From the NCBI GenBank assembly GCA_014859735.1, contig JACUTR010000005.1, forward strand, positions 1 to 38,644: 38,644 bases of DNA, in the 5' to 3' direction. Source of the DNA: Candidatus Methanophagales archaeon. Lineage in GTDB: Archaea; Halobacteriota; Syntropharchaeia; Alkanophagales; Methanospirareceae. The stretch's first letter is position 1, and the number at the start of each line of letters is the position of its first letter. A program made the position numbers and the translations under genes. The notes under the pieces are model-generated. The model saw only the letters and a list, made by a program, of their open reading frames with translations, did not search any database and was not told the origin of the DNA. Positions 7,688-15,959 of this stretch are shown in pieces.

Positions 7688-8749
7688 ATGGTATCAAAAA
7701 AGAGCAAAGGATTTGAAGCACTAAAACAGGAGATAATTGACAGGAACCTCTGCACTTACTGTGGAGCCTGCGCTTCTTTTTGTGAGCATATCGAGCTGGA
7801 ACCCGATCCGACGAGACAAGTACCAGTCTTAAAAGATGAGTGCTCGCTGGATAAAGAAGGTGTGCTGAAGTGTAGCGAGAATGGAACCTGCTATGATGTG
7901 TGCCCGATGACAGAAACCGATGTAGAAGGGTTAGAGATGAAATTCCTGGATTCGGAAGGCATAAAAGAGAGAGATGAGTACTTAGGCATTTATAAGGAGT
8001 TAATTGCAGGTAAAACCTCGATAGATGGGCAAGATGGTGGCATCGTTACTTCTATGCTAACTGCAGGAATGGGAAACGAACTGTTTGATTGCGTTATCGT
8101 GGCAGAGAGAGGAGAAGACTTCAACGCAGGTGCAAAAATAGCAGAGTATATAGATGAAATAGAAAAAGCGAAGGGCACGAAATATGTGCAATGCCCGATG
8201 GTATCGAAGATAGGGGAGGCGGTGAAAGGTGGTAAAAGGAAAATAGCAGTCGTTGGGACGCCATGTGAGATAAGAGCAGCGAGGAAGATACAGTCTGTTT
8301 TGTTGAAAGATGTGCCTCAGATAGAAATCACTACCATTGGACTATTCTGTTTTGAGAACTTTTACCATGATAAACTTGCGAAGAAGACAAAGGAGCTATT
8401 AGGCATTGACCTCGCATCCGCATCTAAAATACAGATAACCAAAGGTAAATACCTGGTCACAGCGAATGGCAAGACGTATAAGACAAAAGTAGCAGAACTG
8501 GATGAGGCGGTGAGAGAGAATTGTCGCTATTGCGATGATTTCGTAGCTCGGCTTGCAGACATCTCCGTTGGCTCTGTGGGTAGCGAGGATGGATATTCAA
8601 CCATAATCGTGAGGTCTGAGCGTGGCGAGAAACTTTTAGATTTGATTGATTTCTCGAGAGGCGATGTTGATAAGGAGGAAATAAGCAAAACAGCGAAGTT
8701 GAAGCACGAAAAGTTTGAAACAGCAGTTGGCGCTGGGATCGGAGGTTAA
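7688..8749 (+). CDS. FrhB/FpoF-like F420-binding iron-sulfur flavoprotein
   Basis: A 353-residue coenzyme F420 hydrogenase/dehydrogenase beta-subunit family protein. An N-terminal ferredoxin part (NLCTYCGACASFC, then GTCYDVCPMTE) is followed by the FrhB core (DGGIVTSML, VVGTPCEIRA, CRYCDDFVARLADISVGSVG). Family members hold FAD and [4Fe-4S] clusters and exchange hydride with F420. The N-terminal clusters and length resemble FpoF/FdhB more than bare FrhB. It lies between two hdrA genes with gaps of seven and three bases, so it is probably the F420 input/output module of the HdrA complex. The start ATG follows a weak aaggtt site overlapping the previous stop. Confidence 0.88.
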   Translation: MVSKKSKGFEALKQEIIDRNLCTYCGACASFCEHIELEPDPTRQVPVLKDECSLDKEGVLKCSENGTCYDVCPMTETDVEGLEMKFLDSEGIKERDEYLGIYKELIAGKTSIDGQDGGIVTSMLTAGMGNELFDCVIVAERGEDFNAGAKIAEYIDEIEKAKGTKYVQCPMVSKIGEAVKGGKRKIAVVGTPCEIRAARKIQSVLLKDVPQIEITTIGLFCFENFYHDKLAKKTKELLGIDLASASKIQITKGKYLVTANGKTYKTKVAELDEAVRENCRYCDDFVARLADISVGSVGSEDGYSTIIVRSERGEKLLDLIDFSRGDVDKEEISKTAKLKHEKFETAVGAGIGG

Positions 8750-8752
8750 AAA

Positions 8753-10483
8753 ATGGAAGGAGACAAGCTTGCTATCTTAATATGTCATTGTAATGGTGAA
8801 ATAGACAATGGCTTAAAAGTATCCGAGTTATTTGAGTTTGCGAATTCGCTCTCCGGCGTGGTGAAGGAGCACGAATACCTTTGCGGCAGAGCGGGTTTAG
8901 AATTTGCGAGGGACTTCTTGAAGGAGTCGGAAGCGAACAAGCTCGTGTTAGTGGGTTGCAGTCCGAGGACATATCGGGGTATATTCTTAAGGGCTCTATC
9001 TGACTTCAAAGGCTTAATCATCGAGCATGCAAACATAAGGGAGCAATGCGCATGGGCGCATGAAGACCGAAGGAGGGCTACGGAGAAGGCAAAGGTTTTG
9101 GTCAGGATGGCTGTTCACAGGGTTCTCGAACTCGAAACCCTGGAAAAGATAAAACTGGATATCACTCCCTCGGCTCTTGTCATAGGAGGCGGTGTAGCGG
9201 GAATGCAAGCCACTTTTGACATCGCATCCAGAGGCTTCAGAGTTTTTCTCGTGGAAAGGAGCTGTGAGCTGGGTGGAAGAGTTGCACGGTTAAGCTCGAC
9301 GTTTCCAACAATCGGTTGTGGCATCTGTTGCATGCATAATTGCCCAAACTGCGAACTCACGCCGAAGATAGAGGAGATCTATGCGGCTGAAAATATAGAA
9401 GTGCTGACCCATGCAGAAGTCGCAGGGGCTAAAGGACATCTCGGTAACTACAAAGTGAAAGTCAAAGTGGGAGAGGGAGGCATGGAGGAAGAGAGGGAGT
9501 TGAATGTGGGCACAGTGATAATAGCCACGGGCTCCAAGACCTTTGACCCCAAAAGGATACCGGAATATGGATACGAGTTCGAAGATGTGATAACTGCGGA
9601 AGAACTTGAAGAGATATATCTGAATGAGCGGCTTAAAGGTGGCGATAAACTTGTAAGACCATCAGATGGGCAAATTCCGAAGCGTGTGAACTTTATACAG
9701 TGCGTGGGTTCACGTGGTCTGAAGCCAGAGAGTAACCCTTACTGCTCTATAACGTGCTGTCTGTATGCAATGGGACATGCTCGTAAGATAAAAGAACGGT
9801 ATCCTGACGCTGAAGTTTACATCCATTATGTAGATTTGAGGTCGCCTTACCGTGGTTTTGAAGAATATTACAATGTGGCTCTGGATTCGGGTGTGAAGTT
9901 TGTGCGTGGGCTGGTGGATAGAGTGGAGAAGCGAGGTGAGAAATTAGTCGTGGTATATGAGAATGCGGAACTCCGTAAGATGGCGGAGATGGAAACAGAA
10001 CTTGTTGTGCTCTCTGTTGGGCAGGAACCGAGTGAAAATACTGCGAAACTGTCTGAGATGTTCCATGTGGGGCGTGATATTGACGGCTTCTTTATGGAAC
10101 TGAATCCGAGGTTTCTCGTAGAGGAGGTAACGGGCGTTTATGTCGCGGGAGGCGCATTAGGTCCGAGGAACATAAGATACGCAGTTGCTGACGGCAGAGC
10201 GGCAGCGGAGAACGCAATCAGGCTCATGGAACATGGTTTCTTAGAAAAGGAAGGCGTGGTTCCCGAGATGGACGAGGACAAGTGTATAAAATGTGCAACC
10301 TGTTTTGAGATATGCCCATTCGGAGCCATAGAACTGACAAAAGAGAGGGAAATGAGAGTTGTGGCGGAAGCGTGCTGGAGTTGTGGTATATGTGCTGCTG
10401 AGTGCCCCGCGAGGGCTCTCAATCTGAAACACTACAAGGATGAGCAGATCTTTACGGAGTTGAATGCATGTTTAAGTTTTTAG
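8753..10483 (+). CDS. HdrA paralog, short form lacking the inserted ferredoxin domain (1)
   Basis: A 576-residue HdrA-like protein with N-terminal CHCNGE, CSPRTYRG and REQCAWAH, and FAD motif GGGVAGM near residue 145. A modified cysteine cluster, CGICCMHNCPNC, at residues 189-200 stands where long HdrA has DCSAC. The inserted ferredoxin domain of long HdrA is absent. The C-terminal ferredoxin is intact (CIKCATCFEICP about 509, CWSCGICAAECP about 540). It is a close paralog of the next gene and more distant from the long forms. It probably relays electrons between long HdrA and FrhB or MvhD; whether its flavin bifurcates is unknown. The ATG follows ggaggtt overlapping the frhB stop. Confidence 0.88.
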   Translation: MEGDKLAILICHCNGEIDNGLKVSELFEFANSLSGVVKEHEYLCGRAGLEFARDFLKESEANKLVLVGCSPRTYRGIFLRALSDFKGLIIEHANIREQCAWAHEDRRRATEKAKVLVRMAVHRVLELETLEKIKLDITPSALVIGGGVAGMQATFDIASRGFRVFLVERSCELGGRVARLSSTFPTIGCGICCMHNCPNCELTPKIEEIYAAENIEVLTHAEVAGAKGHLGNYKVKVKVGEGGMEEERELNVGTVIIATGSKTFDPKRIPEYGYEFEDVITAEELEEIYLNERLKGGDKLVRPSDGQIPKRVNFIQCVGSRGLKPESNPYCSITCCLYAMGHARKIKERYPDAEVYIHYVDLRSPYRGFEEYYNVALDSGVKFVRGLVDRVEKRGEKLVVVYENAELRKMAEMETELVVLSVGQEPSENTAKLSEMFHVGRDIDGFFMELNPRFLVEEVTGVYVAGGALGPRNIRYAVADGRAAAENAIRLMEHGFLEKEGVVPEMDEDKCIKCATCFEICPFGAIELTKEREMRVVAEACWSCGICAAECPARALNLKHYKDEQIFTELNACLSF

Positions 10484-10527
10484 TAAGCCCTTACAGGGCT
10501 TGCGGGGTCGTGGGGCAGAGCCCCACA
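10484..10527 (+). repeat. GC-rich palindromic repeat unit inside the hdr operon
   Basis: Two adjacent hairpins, AGCCCT-TAC-AGGGCT (10486-10500) and GTGGGGC-AGA-GCCCCAC (10510-10526). Both recur at 31541, 36995 (inverted), 38459 and in part at 23883. The element sits just before the Shine-Dalgarno site of the next hdrA-like gene and could form a processing or attenuation hairpin. Confidence 0.75.
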
Positions 10528-10550
10528 GATGAGGAGGTGCGAATGGCAGG

Positions 10551-12335
10551 ATGGAAGAGGAAAGAGAAGGAGTTGCTGTCTTCTTTTGCCACTGTGATGG
10601 TGAAGTAAGCGGAATGGTGAATGTTCCAGCGGTGGCGAAATATGCCGCGACACTACCAAAAGTTGTTATTGCGGAGGAGCACGAGCATCTATGCAGTAAG
10701 GAGGGCATTGCACGATTAAAAGAGGTTCTTGGCACTGGAAAAGTGGATAGGGTTGTTATGGCTGCATGCAGTCCGAGGACGCATGGTGGCATCTTCCTTA
10801 GCGCATTAGAAAGCGCTGGCATCAACGAATATCTTGTAGAATTTGCAAATCTCAGAGAGCAGTGTGCGTGGGTGCATGAAGACCGGGTGGAAGCGACGGA
10901 GAAGGCGAAGGATTTGGTAAGGATGGCTGTGTTCAGGGTTATGGAGCTTGAACCGCTGGAGAAGATAAAGTTGAGTATCATTCCCTCTGCTCTCGTCATA
11001 GGAGGTGGCGTCGCAGGGATGGAAGCGGCACTTAACATCGCATCTAAAGGCTTCAAAGTGGTTATCGTAGAACGTGCTGAGGAGATAGGAGGTAGAGTAA
11101 GGAAACTCAGCACTACGTTCCCTACGATTAGCTGCGGCATACCTTGCAGACACGATTGCCCGGACTGCGAATTCACACCGAAGATAGAGGAGATATATGC
11201 GGCTGGGAACATAGAAGTGCTGACTTCTGCGGAGGTCGTTGAAGTTAAGGGACGCATTGGAGAGTATAAAGTGAAGGTAAGAAGAGAGGGAGGAGATGAC
11301 GGGGAGGAAGAGAGGGATTTGAATGTGGGCATGGCGATAATAGCCACGGGTTCCAGGACTTTCGACCCAAGAAGAATCCCTGATTACGGATACGAGTTTG
11401 AGGATGTCATCACATCAGAAGAAATCGAACTGATGTATTTGCAGTCAAGGAAAGGTGGCAGAGGTGCAAAACTTCTTCGCCCATCAGATGGGAGGGTACC
11501 GAAGCGAGTGGACTTCATTCAGTGTGTGGGTTCTCGTGGTCTGAAGCCGGGGAGCAACCCTTACTGCTCCATAACTTGTTGCCTGTATGCAATGGGACAC
11601 GCAAGAGCGATAAAGGAGATGTATCCCGATACAGAAGTTTATATACATTACACGAATATTCAAGCGCCTTACAGGGGTTTTGAAGAATATTACAAGGAGA
11701 CAGCTTCGCTTGGCATAAAATTCGTGAGGGGTATGGTGGAGAAGGTAGAGAAGCGAGATGGAGAACTATTCATCGTTTATGAGGATGAGGATTCACAAAA
11801 GAAGGAAGATATGGCGACTGAACTCGTTGTGCTCTCCGTAGGGCAGGAACCGAGCGACGCTACGGCGAAACTAGCTGAGATGTTCCATGTGGAGCGAGAC
11901 ATTGATGACTTCTTTATGGAAGTGAACCCGAGGGTTGTTGCAGAAGAGAAGACAGGTGTCTTCATTGCCGGTTGCGCCTTGGGTCCGAGGAACATAAGAT
12001 ACGCAGTTGCTGATGGCAGAGCCGCAGCTGAGAACGCAATCAGGTTCATGGAGCAGGGATTCGTGGAAGTAGAGCCTGTAATTCCAGAGGTGGACGCGGA
12101 TAAATGCATAAGGTGTGGGGTTTGCGAGAGTTTGTGCCACTACGAAGGTATAAAGGTAGGCAAGCAAGAAGCGGCTGAAGTAATTGCCGCACTTTGCAGG
12201 GGTTGTGGACTCTGCGTGGCTTCATGTCCCTCAAAAGCACTTCAGATGAGATATTATAGCGATGACCAGCTGAGAACACTATTTAAAACTGCATTCTCAA
12301 TGCCAGTGGCTGAGGCGGAACCTGAGAGGGGGTGA
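10551..12335 (+). CDS. HdrA paralog, short form lacking the inserted ferredoxin domain (2)
   Basis: A 594-residue tandem paralog of the preceding gene: CHCDGE, CSPRTHGG, REQCAWVH, FAD motif GGGVAGM near 150, cysteine cluster CGIPCRHDCPDC at 195-206, then a C-terminal two-cluster ferredoxin (CIRCGVCESLC about 518, CRGCGLCVASCP about 548). It also lacks the central ferredoxin insertion. Long shared blocks such as GPRNIRYAVADGRAAAENAI show a duplication followed by divergence. The ATG at 10551 is 11 bases after ggaggtg; an ATG at 10543 is out of frame. Its stop overlaps the next gene's Shine-Dalgarno site, so the two are translationally linked. Confidence 0.88.
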   Translation: MEEEREGVAVFFCHCDGEVSGMVNVPAVAKYAATLPKVVIAEEHEHLCSKEGIARLKEVLGTGKVDRVVMAACSPRTHGGIFLSALESAGINEYLVEFANLREQCAWVHEDRVEATEKAKDLVRMAVFRVMELEPLEKIKLSIIPSALVIGGGVAGMEAALNIASKGFKVVIVERAEEIGGRVRKLSTTFPTISCGIPCRHDCPDCEFTPKIEEIYAAGNIEVLTSAEVVEVKGRIGEYKVKVRREGGDDGEEERDLNVGMAIIATGSRTFDPRRIPDYGYEFEDVITSEEIELMYLQSRKGGRGAKLLRPSDGRVPKRVDFIQCVGSRGLKPGSNPYCSITCCLYAMGHARAIKEMYPDTEVYIHYTNIQAPYRGFEEYYKETASLGIKFVRGMVEKVEKRDGELFIVYEDEDSQKKEDMATELVVLSVGQEPSDATAKLAEMFHVERDIDDFFMEVNPRVVAEEKTGVFIAGCALGPRNIRYAVADGRAAAENAIRFMEQGFVEVEPVIPEVDADKCIRCGVCESLCHYEGIKVGKQEAAEVIAALCRGCGLCVASCPSKALQMRYYSDDQLRTLFKTAFSMPVAEAEPERG

Positions 12336-12343
12336 AAAAAGAA

Positions 12344-13075
12344 ATGACGTTTCCAAAGATAATAACTTTTTGTTGCAACTGGTGTGCGTATCCGGGAGCG
12401 GATTTGGCAGGCATATCGCACTTTAAGTACCCCGAAAATGCGAGGATAATCAGGGTGATGTGCTCAGGGCGTGTAGACCCCGGGCTTGTGCTTGAGGCAT
12501 TTATCAGCGGTGCAGACGGTGTCATGGTGATGGGCTGCCACATTGGCGAATGTCATTATGAGCATGGCAATTTCGAAGCGGAGAGGAGGATAAAACTACT
12601 GCAATATCTCTTCAACAAATACGGGCTTGGTGCTGAGCGACTGAGGATAGAATGGATTGCCGCTTCAGAAGGCATGAAATTCGCGGAAGTAACTGCTGAT
12701 TTCGTGGAAACGGTGAGAGAAATCGGGATAATGCAAGAAGAGACAACGGAGATACTCGAAGTTATGAAGGATACGTTCTACGGTGAGCGGCTCAGGCTTG
12801 CCCTTGGAGCGGCGAATCGTGCTTTGAGCAGTGGTGCGGATGGTGAGAAATACGAGGAGGCGTTAAGGAGAATAGCAGAGGAGGAGATGAACAAGTACAG
12901 GGTGCTTCAAACGCTGAGGAAAGAAGGGGAGTTATCTGCAAGAGTAGTTGCGGAAAAGCTCGGGCTAAGTCTGCGCGAAACTTTTAACCACTTTCTCGAC
13001 CTGACACGGGAGGGGGTTATTGAAGAAGGGGAAATGGGTGAAGACCAGTATATCGTATATAGATTCGTAGGGTGA
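12344..13075 (+). CDS. mvhD: MvhD-like [2Fe-2S] subunit with C-terminal winged-helix extension
   Basis: About 243 residues. The N-terminal 135 are an MvhD domain with the cluster ligands FCCNWCAYPGADLAGIS, MCSGRVDP and GCHIGECHY. In Mvh/Hdr complexes MvhD passes electrons between an input module and HdrA. The last 70 residues read as a winged helix (LRKEGELSARVVAEKLGLSL, then REGVIEEG), doubling the usual MvhD length of about 140. The ATG at 12344 is preferred over GTG 12332, which lies inside the gagggggtga site and overlaps the upstream stop. Its stop overlaps the next hdrA start. The winged helix may be for docking rather than DNA binding; this is uncertain. Confidence 0.87.
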   Translation: MTFPKIITFCCNWCAYPGADLAGISHFKYPENARIIRVMCSGRVDPGLVLEAFISGADGVMVMGCHIGECHYEHGNFEAERRIKLLQYLFNKYGLGAERLRIEWIAASEGMKFAEVTADFVETVREIGIMQEETTEILEVMKDTFYGERLRLALGAANRALSSGADGEKYEEALRRIAEEEMNKYRVLQTLRKEGELSARVVAEKLGLSLRETFNHFLDLTREGVIEEGEMGEDQYIVYRFVG

Positions 13076-15036
13076 TGAAGATGAGAATAGGCGTTTATGT
13101 CTGTCATTGTGGTTTGAACATAGAGGCGATGGTTGATGTGTCGGGAGTAGCGAAGTTCGCATCCATACTGCCTGATGTGGTCGTTGCTCGTGATTACAAA
13201 TATATGTGCTCAGACCCGGGGCAGGAGATGATAAAGAAGGACATAACGGAGTTTGGCCTTGATAGAGTGGTAGTTGCTTCTTGCTCGCCTCGTATGCACG
13301 AACCTACTTTTCAGGTCGCCATACAGGAGGCGGGACTGAACCCTTACTGTTTTGAGATGGCAAACATAAGAGAGCACTGCTCCTGGGTTCATACCGATAA
13401 GGAGAGGGCGACTGAGAAGGCGGAAGCGCTCGTAGCTGCTGCGGTTTTTAAAGCTTCGCAGTTAGAGCCGCTGGAGACCATTGAAGTGGATGTTACGCCC
13501 ATTGCACTCGTCATAGGCGCAGGAATTGCAGGTATGCAGGCTGCCTTGGATATTGCCGAAGAGGGGTTCAAGGTCTATTTGGTGGAGAAGGAGCCGTCTA
13601 TTGGAGGGCACATGGCTCAACTTGACAAGACTTTCCCCACGCTTGACTGCTCTGCATGCATCCTCACGCCGAAGATGGTGGATGTTGCCCGCCATCCGAA
13701 TATAGAATTGATAACGTATGCAGAGGTGGAGAGTGTTGAAGGTTACATAGGGAATTTCAAAGTGAGGGTGAGGAAGAAGCCACGATACATAGATGAGGAT
13801 AAGTGCACGGGCTGTGGAATTTGCGCACAGCACTGCCCTGTGAAAGTGCTGAATGAGTTTGACCTCGGGTTGGGCTATCGAAAAGCGACTTATGTACCTT
13901 TCCCGCAGGCGATTCCAATGAAATACACAATAGACCGGGATAATTGTATCCAGTGCAGGACTTGTGAGAATGTATGTGGTATGGAAGCGGTGGATTTTGA
14001 GCAGAAGGAGGAGTTCCTGGAATTCGATGTTGGTGCGATAGTAGTAGCTACGGGCTATGATTTGCTCGACCCGCTTAAGGAGCCGGAATTCGGTTATGAG
14101 CTGGAGAATGTAATCTCAGGGCTTCAATTTGAGCGGCTCTCCAATGCATCTGGTCCGACTGGAGGGAAACTAATAATAAATGGAAAGGTGCCGAAGGATG
14201 TGGTGTTCATAAGCTGTGTTGGCTCGAGGGAGAAAGGTGGGCGAGAATACTGCTCTCGGTTCTGTTGCATGTATAATGCGAAGCAGGCGCACCTTGTCGG
14301 AGAGAAGATTCCAGATGCGAATGTAACCGTTCTTTATTCTGACATGAGGGCTTACGGAGAGGGCTTTGAGGAGTTCTACAATCGTGTTAGGGAAGAAGGG
14401 GTGAGGTATGTGAGGAGAGAGCTTGAGGACCCGATAGAGGTGAAGATGATGGATGGAGAAGAGGATAGAGTCGTGGTCGTTGCAAAGACGGAGAACGGGC
14501 TGGAGGAGTTCAAGTCGGATTTGGTCGTGCTTGCAAATGCCGCGGTTGCAAAAGGCGATGCTGATAAAGTCAGGAGGCTCACGAGTGTCTCGAGGAGCAG
14601 AGATGGGTTCTTCTTAGAGTTGCATCCGAAGTTGAGACCGATTGAAACCACAGTTGCTGGCATCTTCCTCGCTGGATGCGCACAAGCACCGAAGGACATC
14701 CCGGACAGCGTTGCTCAAGGCTCCGCTGCGGCTTCATACGTTTGCAGTCTGCTTGCACAGAAGCGAGCAAAGGGCGAGAGCTGCATCTCGGTGGTGGACG
14801 AGGATTTATGCATAGGCTGTGGCACCTGCGTCTCTGTTTGTCCTTTCGGTGCGATGGAGTTCAGTGAACGTGGTACATACGGGTCAAGCAATTTCAGAAA
14901 AGTTGCGCAGAATATAAGTGCGCTCTGTAAAGGATGCGGAATCTGCGGGTCTGAATGCCCTGGAAGGGCACTAAACGTGAAGCACTTCAAAGACGAGCAA
15001 ATACTGGCACAGGTTGAGGGTATCCTTTCCGTGTAG
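13075..15036 (+). CDS. hdrA: HdrA-type flavin/iron-sulfur electron-bifurcating subunit, long form 2
   Basis: About 653 residues with full HdrA order: CHCG, SCSPRMHEPTF, REHCSWVH; FAD motif GAGIAGM; DCSAC-ILTPKM; inserted ferredoxin CTGCGICAQHCP about 243 and CIQCRTCENVC about 291; C-terminal ferredoxin CIGCGTCVSVCP about 579 and CKGCGICGSECP about 618. It is a close paralog of the hdrA at 5722, with identical stretches around the Rossmann fold and DKTFPTLDCSACILTPKM. Possible starts are GTG 13072, ATG 13075 and ATG 13081; the first two overlap the mvhD stop. It is flanked on both sides by MvhD genes, so each long HdrA may serve a separate subcomplex. Confidence 0.92.
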   Translation: MKMRIGVYVCHCGLNIEAMVDVSGVAKFASILPDVVVARDYKYMCSDPGQEMIKKDITEFGLDRVVVASCSPRMHEPTFQVAIQEAGLNPYCFEMANIREHCSWVHTDKERATEKAEALVAAAVFKASQLEPLETIEVDVTPIALVIGAGIAGMQAALDIAEEGFKVYLVEKEPSIGGHMAQLDKTFPTLDCSACILTPKMVDVARHPNIELITYAEVESVEGYIGNFKVRVRKKPRYIDEDKCTGCGICAQHCPVKVLNEFDLGLGYRKATYVPFPQAIPMKYTIDRDNCIQCRTCENVCGMEAVDFEQKEEFLEFDVGAIVVATGYDLLDPLKEPEFGYELENVISGLQFERLSNASGPTGGKLIINGKVPKDVVFISCVGSREKGGREYCSRFCCMYNAKQAHLVGEKIPDANVTVLYSDMRAYGEGFEEFYNRVREEGVRYVRRELEDPIEVKMMDGEEDRVVVVAKTENGLEEFKSDLVVLANAAVAKGDADKVRRLTSVSRSRDGFFLELHPKLRPIETTVAGIFLAGCAQAPKDIPDSVAQGSAAASYVCSLLAQKRAKGESCISVVDEDLCIGCGTCVSVCPFGAMEFSERGTYGSSNFRKVAQNISALCKGCGICGSECPGRALNVKHFKDEQILAQVEGILSV

Positions 15037-15062
15037 TGTAATAGGAGGTGAAAAAAGAGAAG

Positions 15063-15494
15063 ATGGAAGAAAAGAAGAAAGAAGAAAATGGGTTTGAACC
15101 GAAGATAGTGGGATTTTGCTGCAACTGGTGTTCATACGCTGCGGCAGACCTTGCGGGTATTTCTCGTCTGAAGTATCCGCCGAACATTCGCATAATAAGA
15201 GTGCCATGTACCGGCAAAGTAGACCCATTGTATATACTGAAGGCGTTTGAACTCGGTGCAGATGGCGTATTCCTGGCAGGATGTATGGAAGGCGAGTGCC
15301 ATTACCTCACTGGGAATCTATATGCGAGGGACAGGATAGAACGGCTGAAGAGGGACCTCGAAAAGGTAGGGCTTGGGGGGCGTCTTGAGATGTTCTTCAT
15401 GTCCGCAGCGATGGGCAAGGAATTCGCTGAGGCGACAACGGACTTAACAGAGAAGATAAAGAAGATGGGTCCAAGCCCGTTGAGAGGTGGGTGA
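15063..15494 (+). CDS. mvhD: MvhD-like [2Fe-2S] electron-transfer subunit (compact form)
   Basis: About 143 residues, normal for MvhD. It has FCCNWCSYAAADLAGIS, PCTGKVDP, GCMEGECHY and a C-terminal helix. Relative to the copy at 12344 it has no winged-helix extension. A lysine/glutamate-rich N-terminal tail precedes the domain. ATG 15063 follows aggaggtga; GTG 15048 lies within that site. It is the last gene of the metV-to-mvhD operon, followed by 118 bases before the Y2 gene. Expected role: electron relay to or from HdrA. Confidence 0.87.
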   Translation: MEEKKKEENGFEPKIVGFCCNWCSYAAADLAGISRLKYPPNIRIIRVPCTGKVDPLYILKAFELGADGVFLAGCMEGECHYLTGNLYARDRIERLKRDLEKVGLGGRLEMFFMSAAMGKEFAEATTDLTEKIKKMGPSPLRGG

Positions 15495-15611
15495 AATCTT
15501 TTTGCCTTTGGATTTCGAGTTTAGGATTTTAGATGAACCTTTAGCTGTGTAGTATTGAAGTTTAGTTATATTACCTTTAAGAAAATAAAAAGTGGCACGG
15601 GAAGTGATAAT

Positions 15612-15863
15612 ATGGTAGATGAAGAGCAAGAGAAAGAGCCAGAGGAGAAGAAGATCATCGAACTCATAGCCTCAGTTCAAAGGTTAGGGAATGAAAGAGG
15701 AAAGCGGCTTTATTTTGACAGTAAGAGCATAGAAGAGATAAAAGAGATATGCGGTAATGACTTTTTCTTATTCACCGAAAGGACTTTACTTGCTTTTGTT
15801 GATCCTTCTGAGGAAAAGATCACGCTCACTTCTCTTAAGGGCGTCTACAAGAAGTACCTTTAA
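15612..15863 (+). CDS. small conserved protein Y, copy 2 (83 aa, AbrB-like?)
   Basis: An intact 83-residue protein with an acidic N-terminal tail (MVDEEQEKEPEEKK), then a beta-rich core RGNERGKRLYFDS-like segment, and a C-terminus KGVYKKYL. It is about 85 percent identical by eye to Y3 at 31099. The core also matches the N-domain of the 169-aa protein at 3504, and its strand-helix-strand pattern recalls AbrB-type DNA-binding domains; that is inference. The ATG at 15612 matches the Y3 start context (gtgataatatgg); an upstream TTG at 15555 is unlikely. Its last 78 bases lie over the degenerate X2 on the other strand. Confidence 0.7.
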   Translation: MVDEEQEKEPEEKKIIELIASVQRLGNERGKRLYFDSKSIEEIKEICGNDFFLFTERTLLAFVDPSEEKITLTSLKGVYKKYL

Positions 15864-15910
15864 TTTCTCGGCCATTCCTTCCTTAGCTCTACCTCATCAA
15901 CCGTGATTAT
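15786..15910 (-). pseudogene. degenerate copy 2 of small protein X
   Basis: Reverse-strand similarity to X1 and X3. MAEKLKVLLVDAL with the tail RRINKSK is open from 15875 to 15786. The upstream part (IITVDEVELRK) is in another frame because of a one-base deletion, with a short in-frame gap, and the N-terminus contains stops. A 29-residue remnant starting at ATG 15875 could still be made, but the beta-hairpin half is lost. The overlap with Y2 is again 78 bases. Confidence 0.65.
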
Positions 15911-15959
15911 TCTATTGCTGCTATCAATGGAAGAGACGGGGACTTATACTGTTCAGGGA

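Noticed and set aside
10472-11347. Long minus-strand open frame opposite the second short hdrA
   Set aside because: It is serine/threonine-rich with no recognisable domain and lies wholly over a well-supported HdrA gene and its repeat; a shadow of codon bias.
4052-15494. Classical heterodisulfide reductase operon
   Set aside because: No HdrB (CCG domains) or HdrC was found anywhere in the window.
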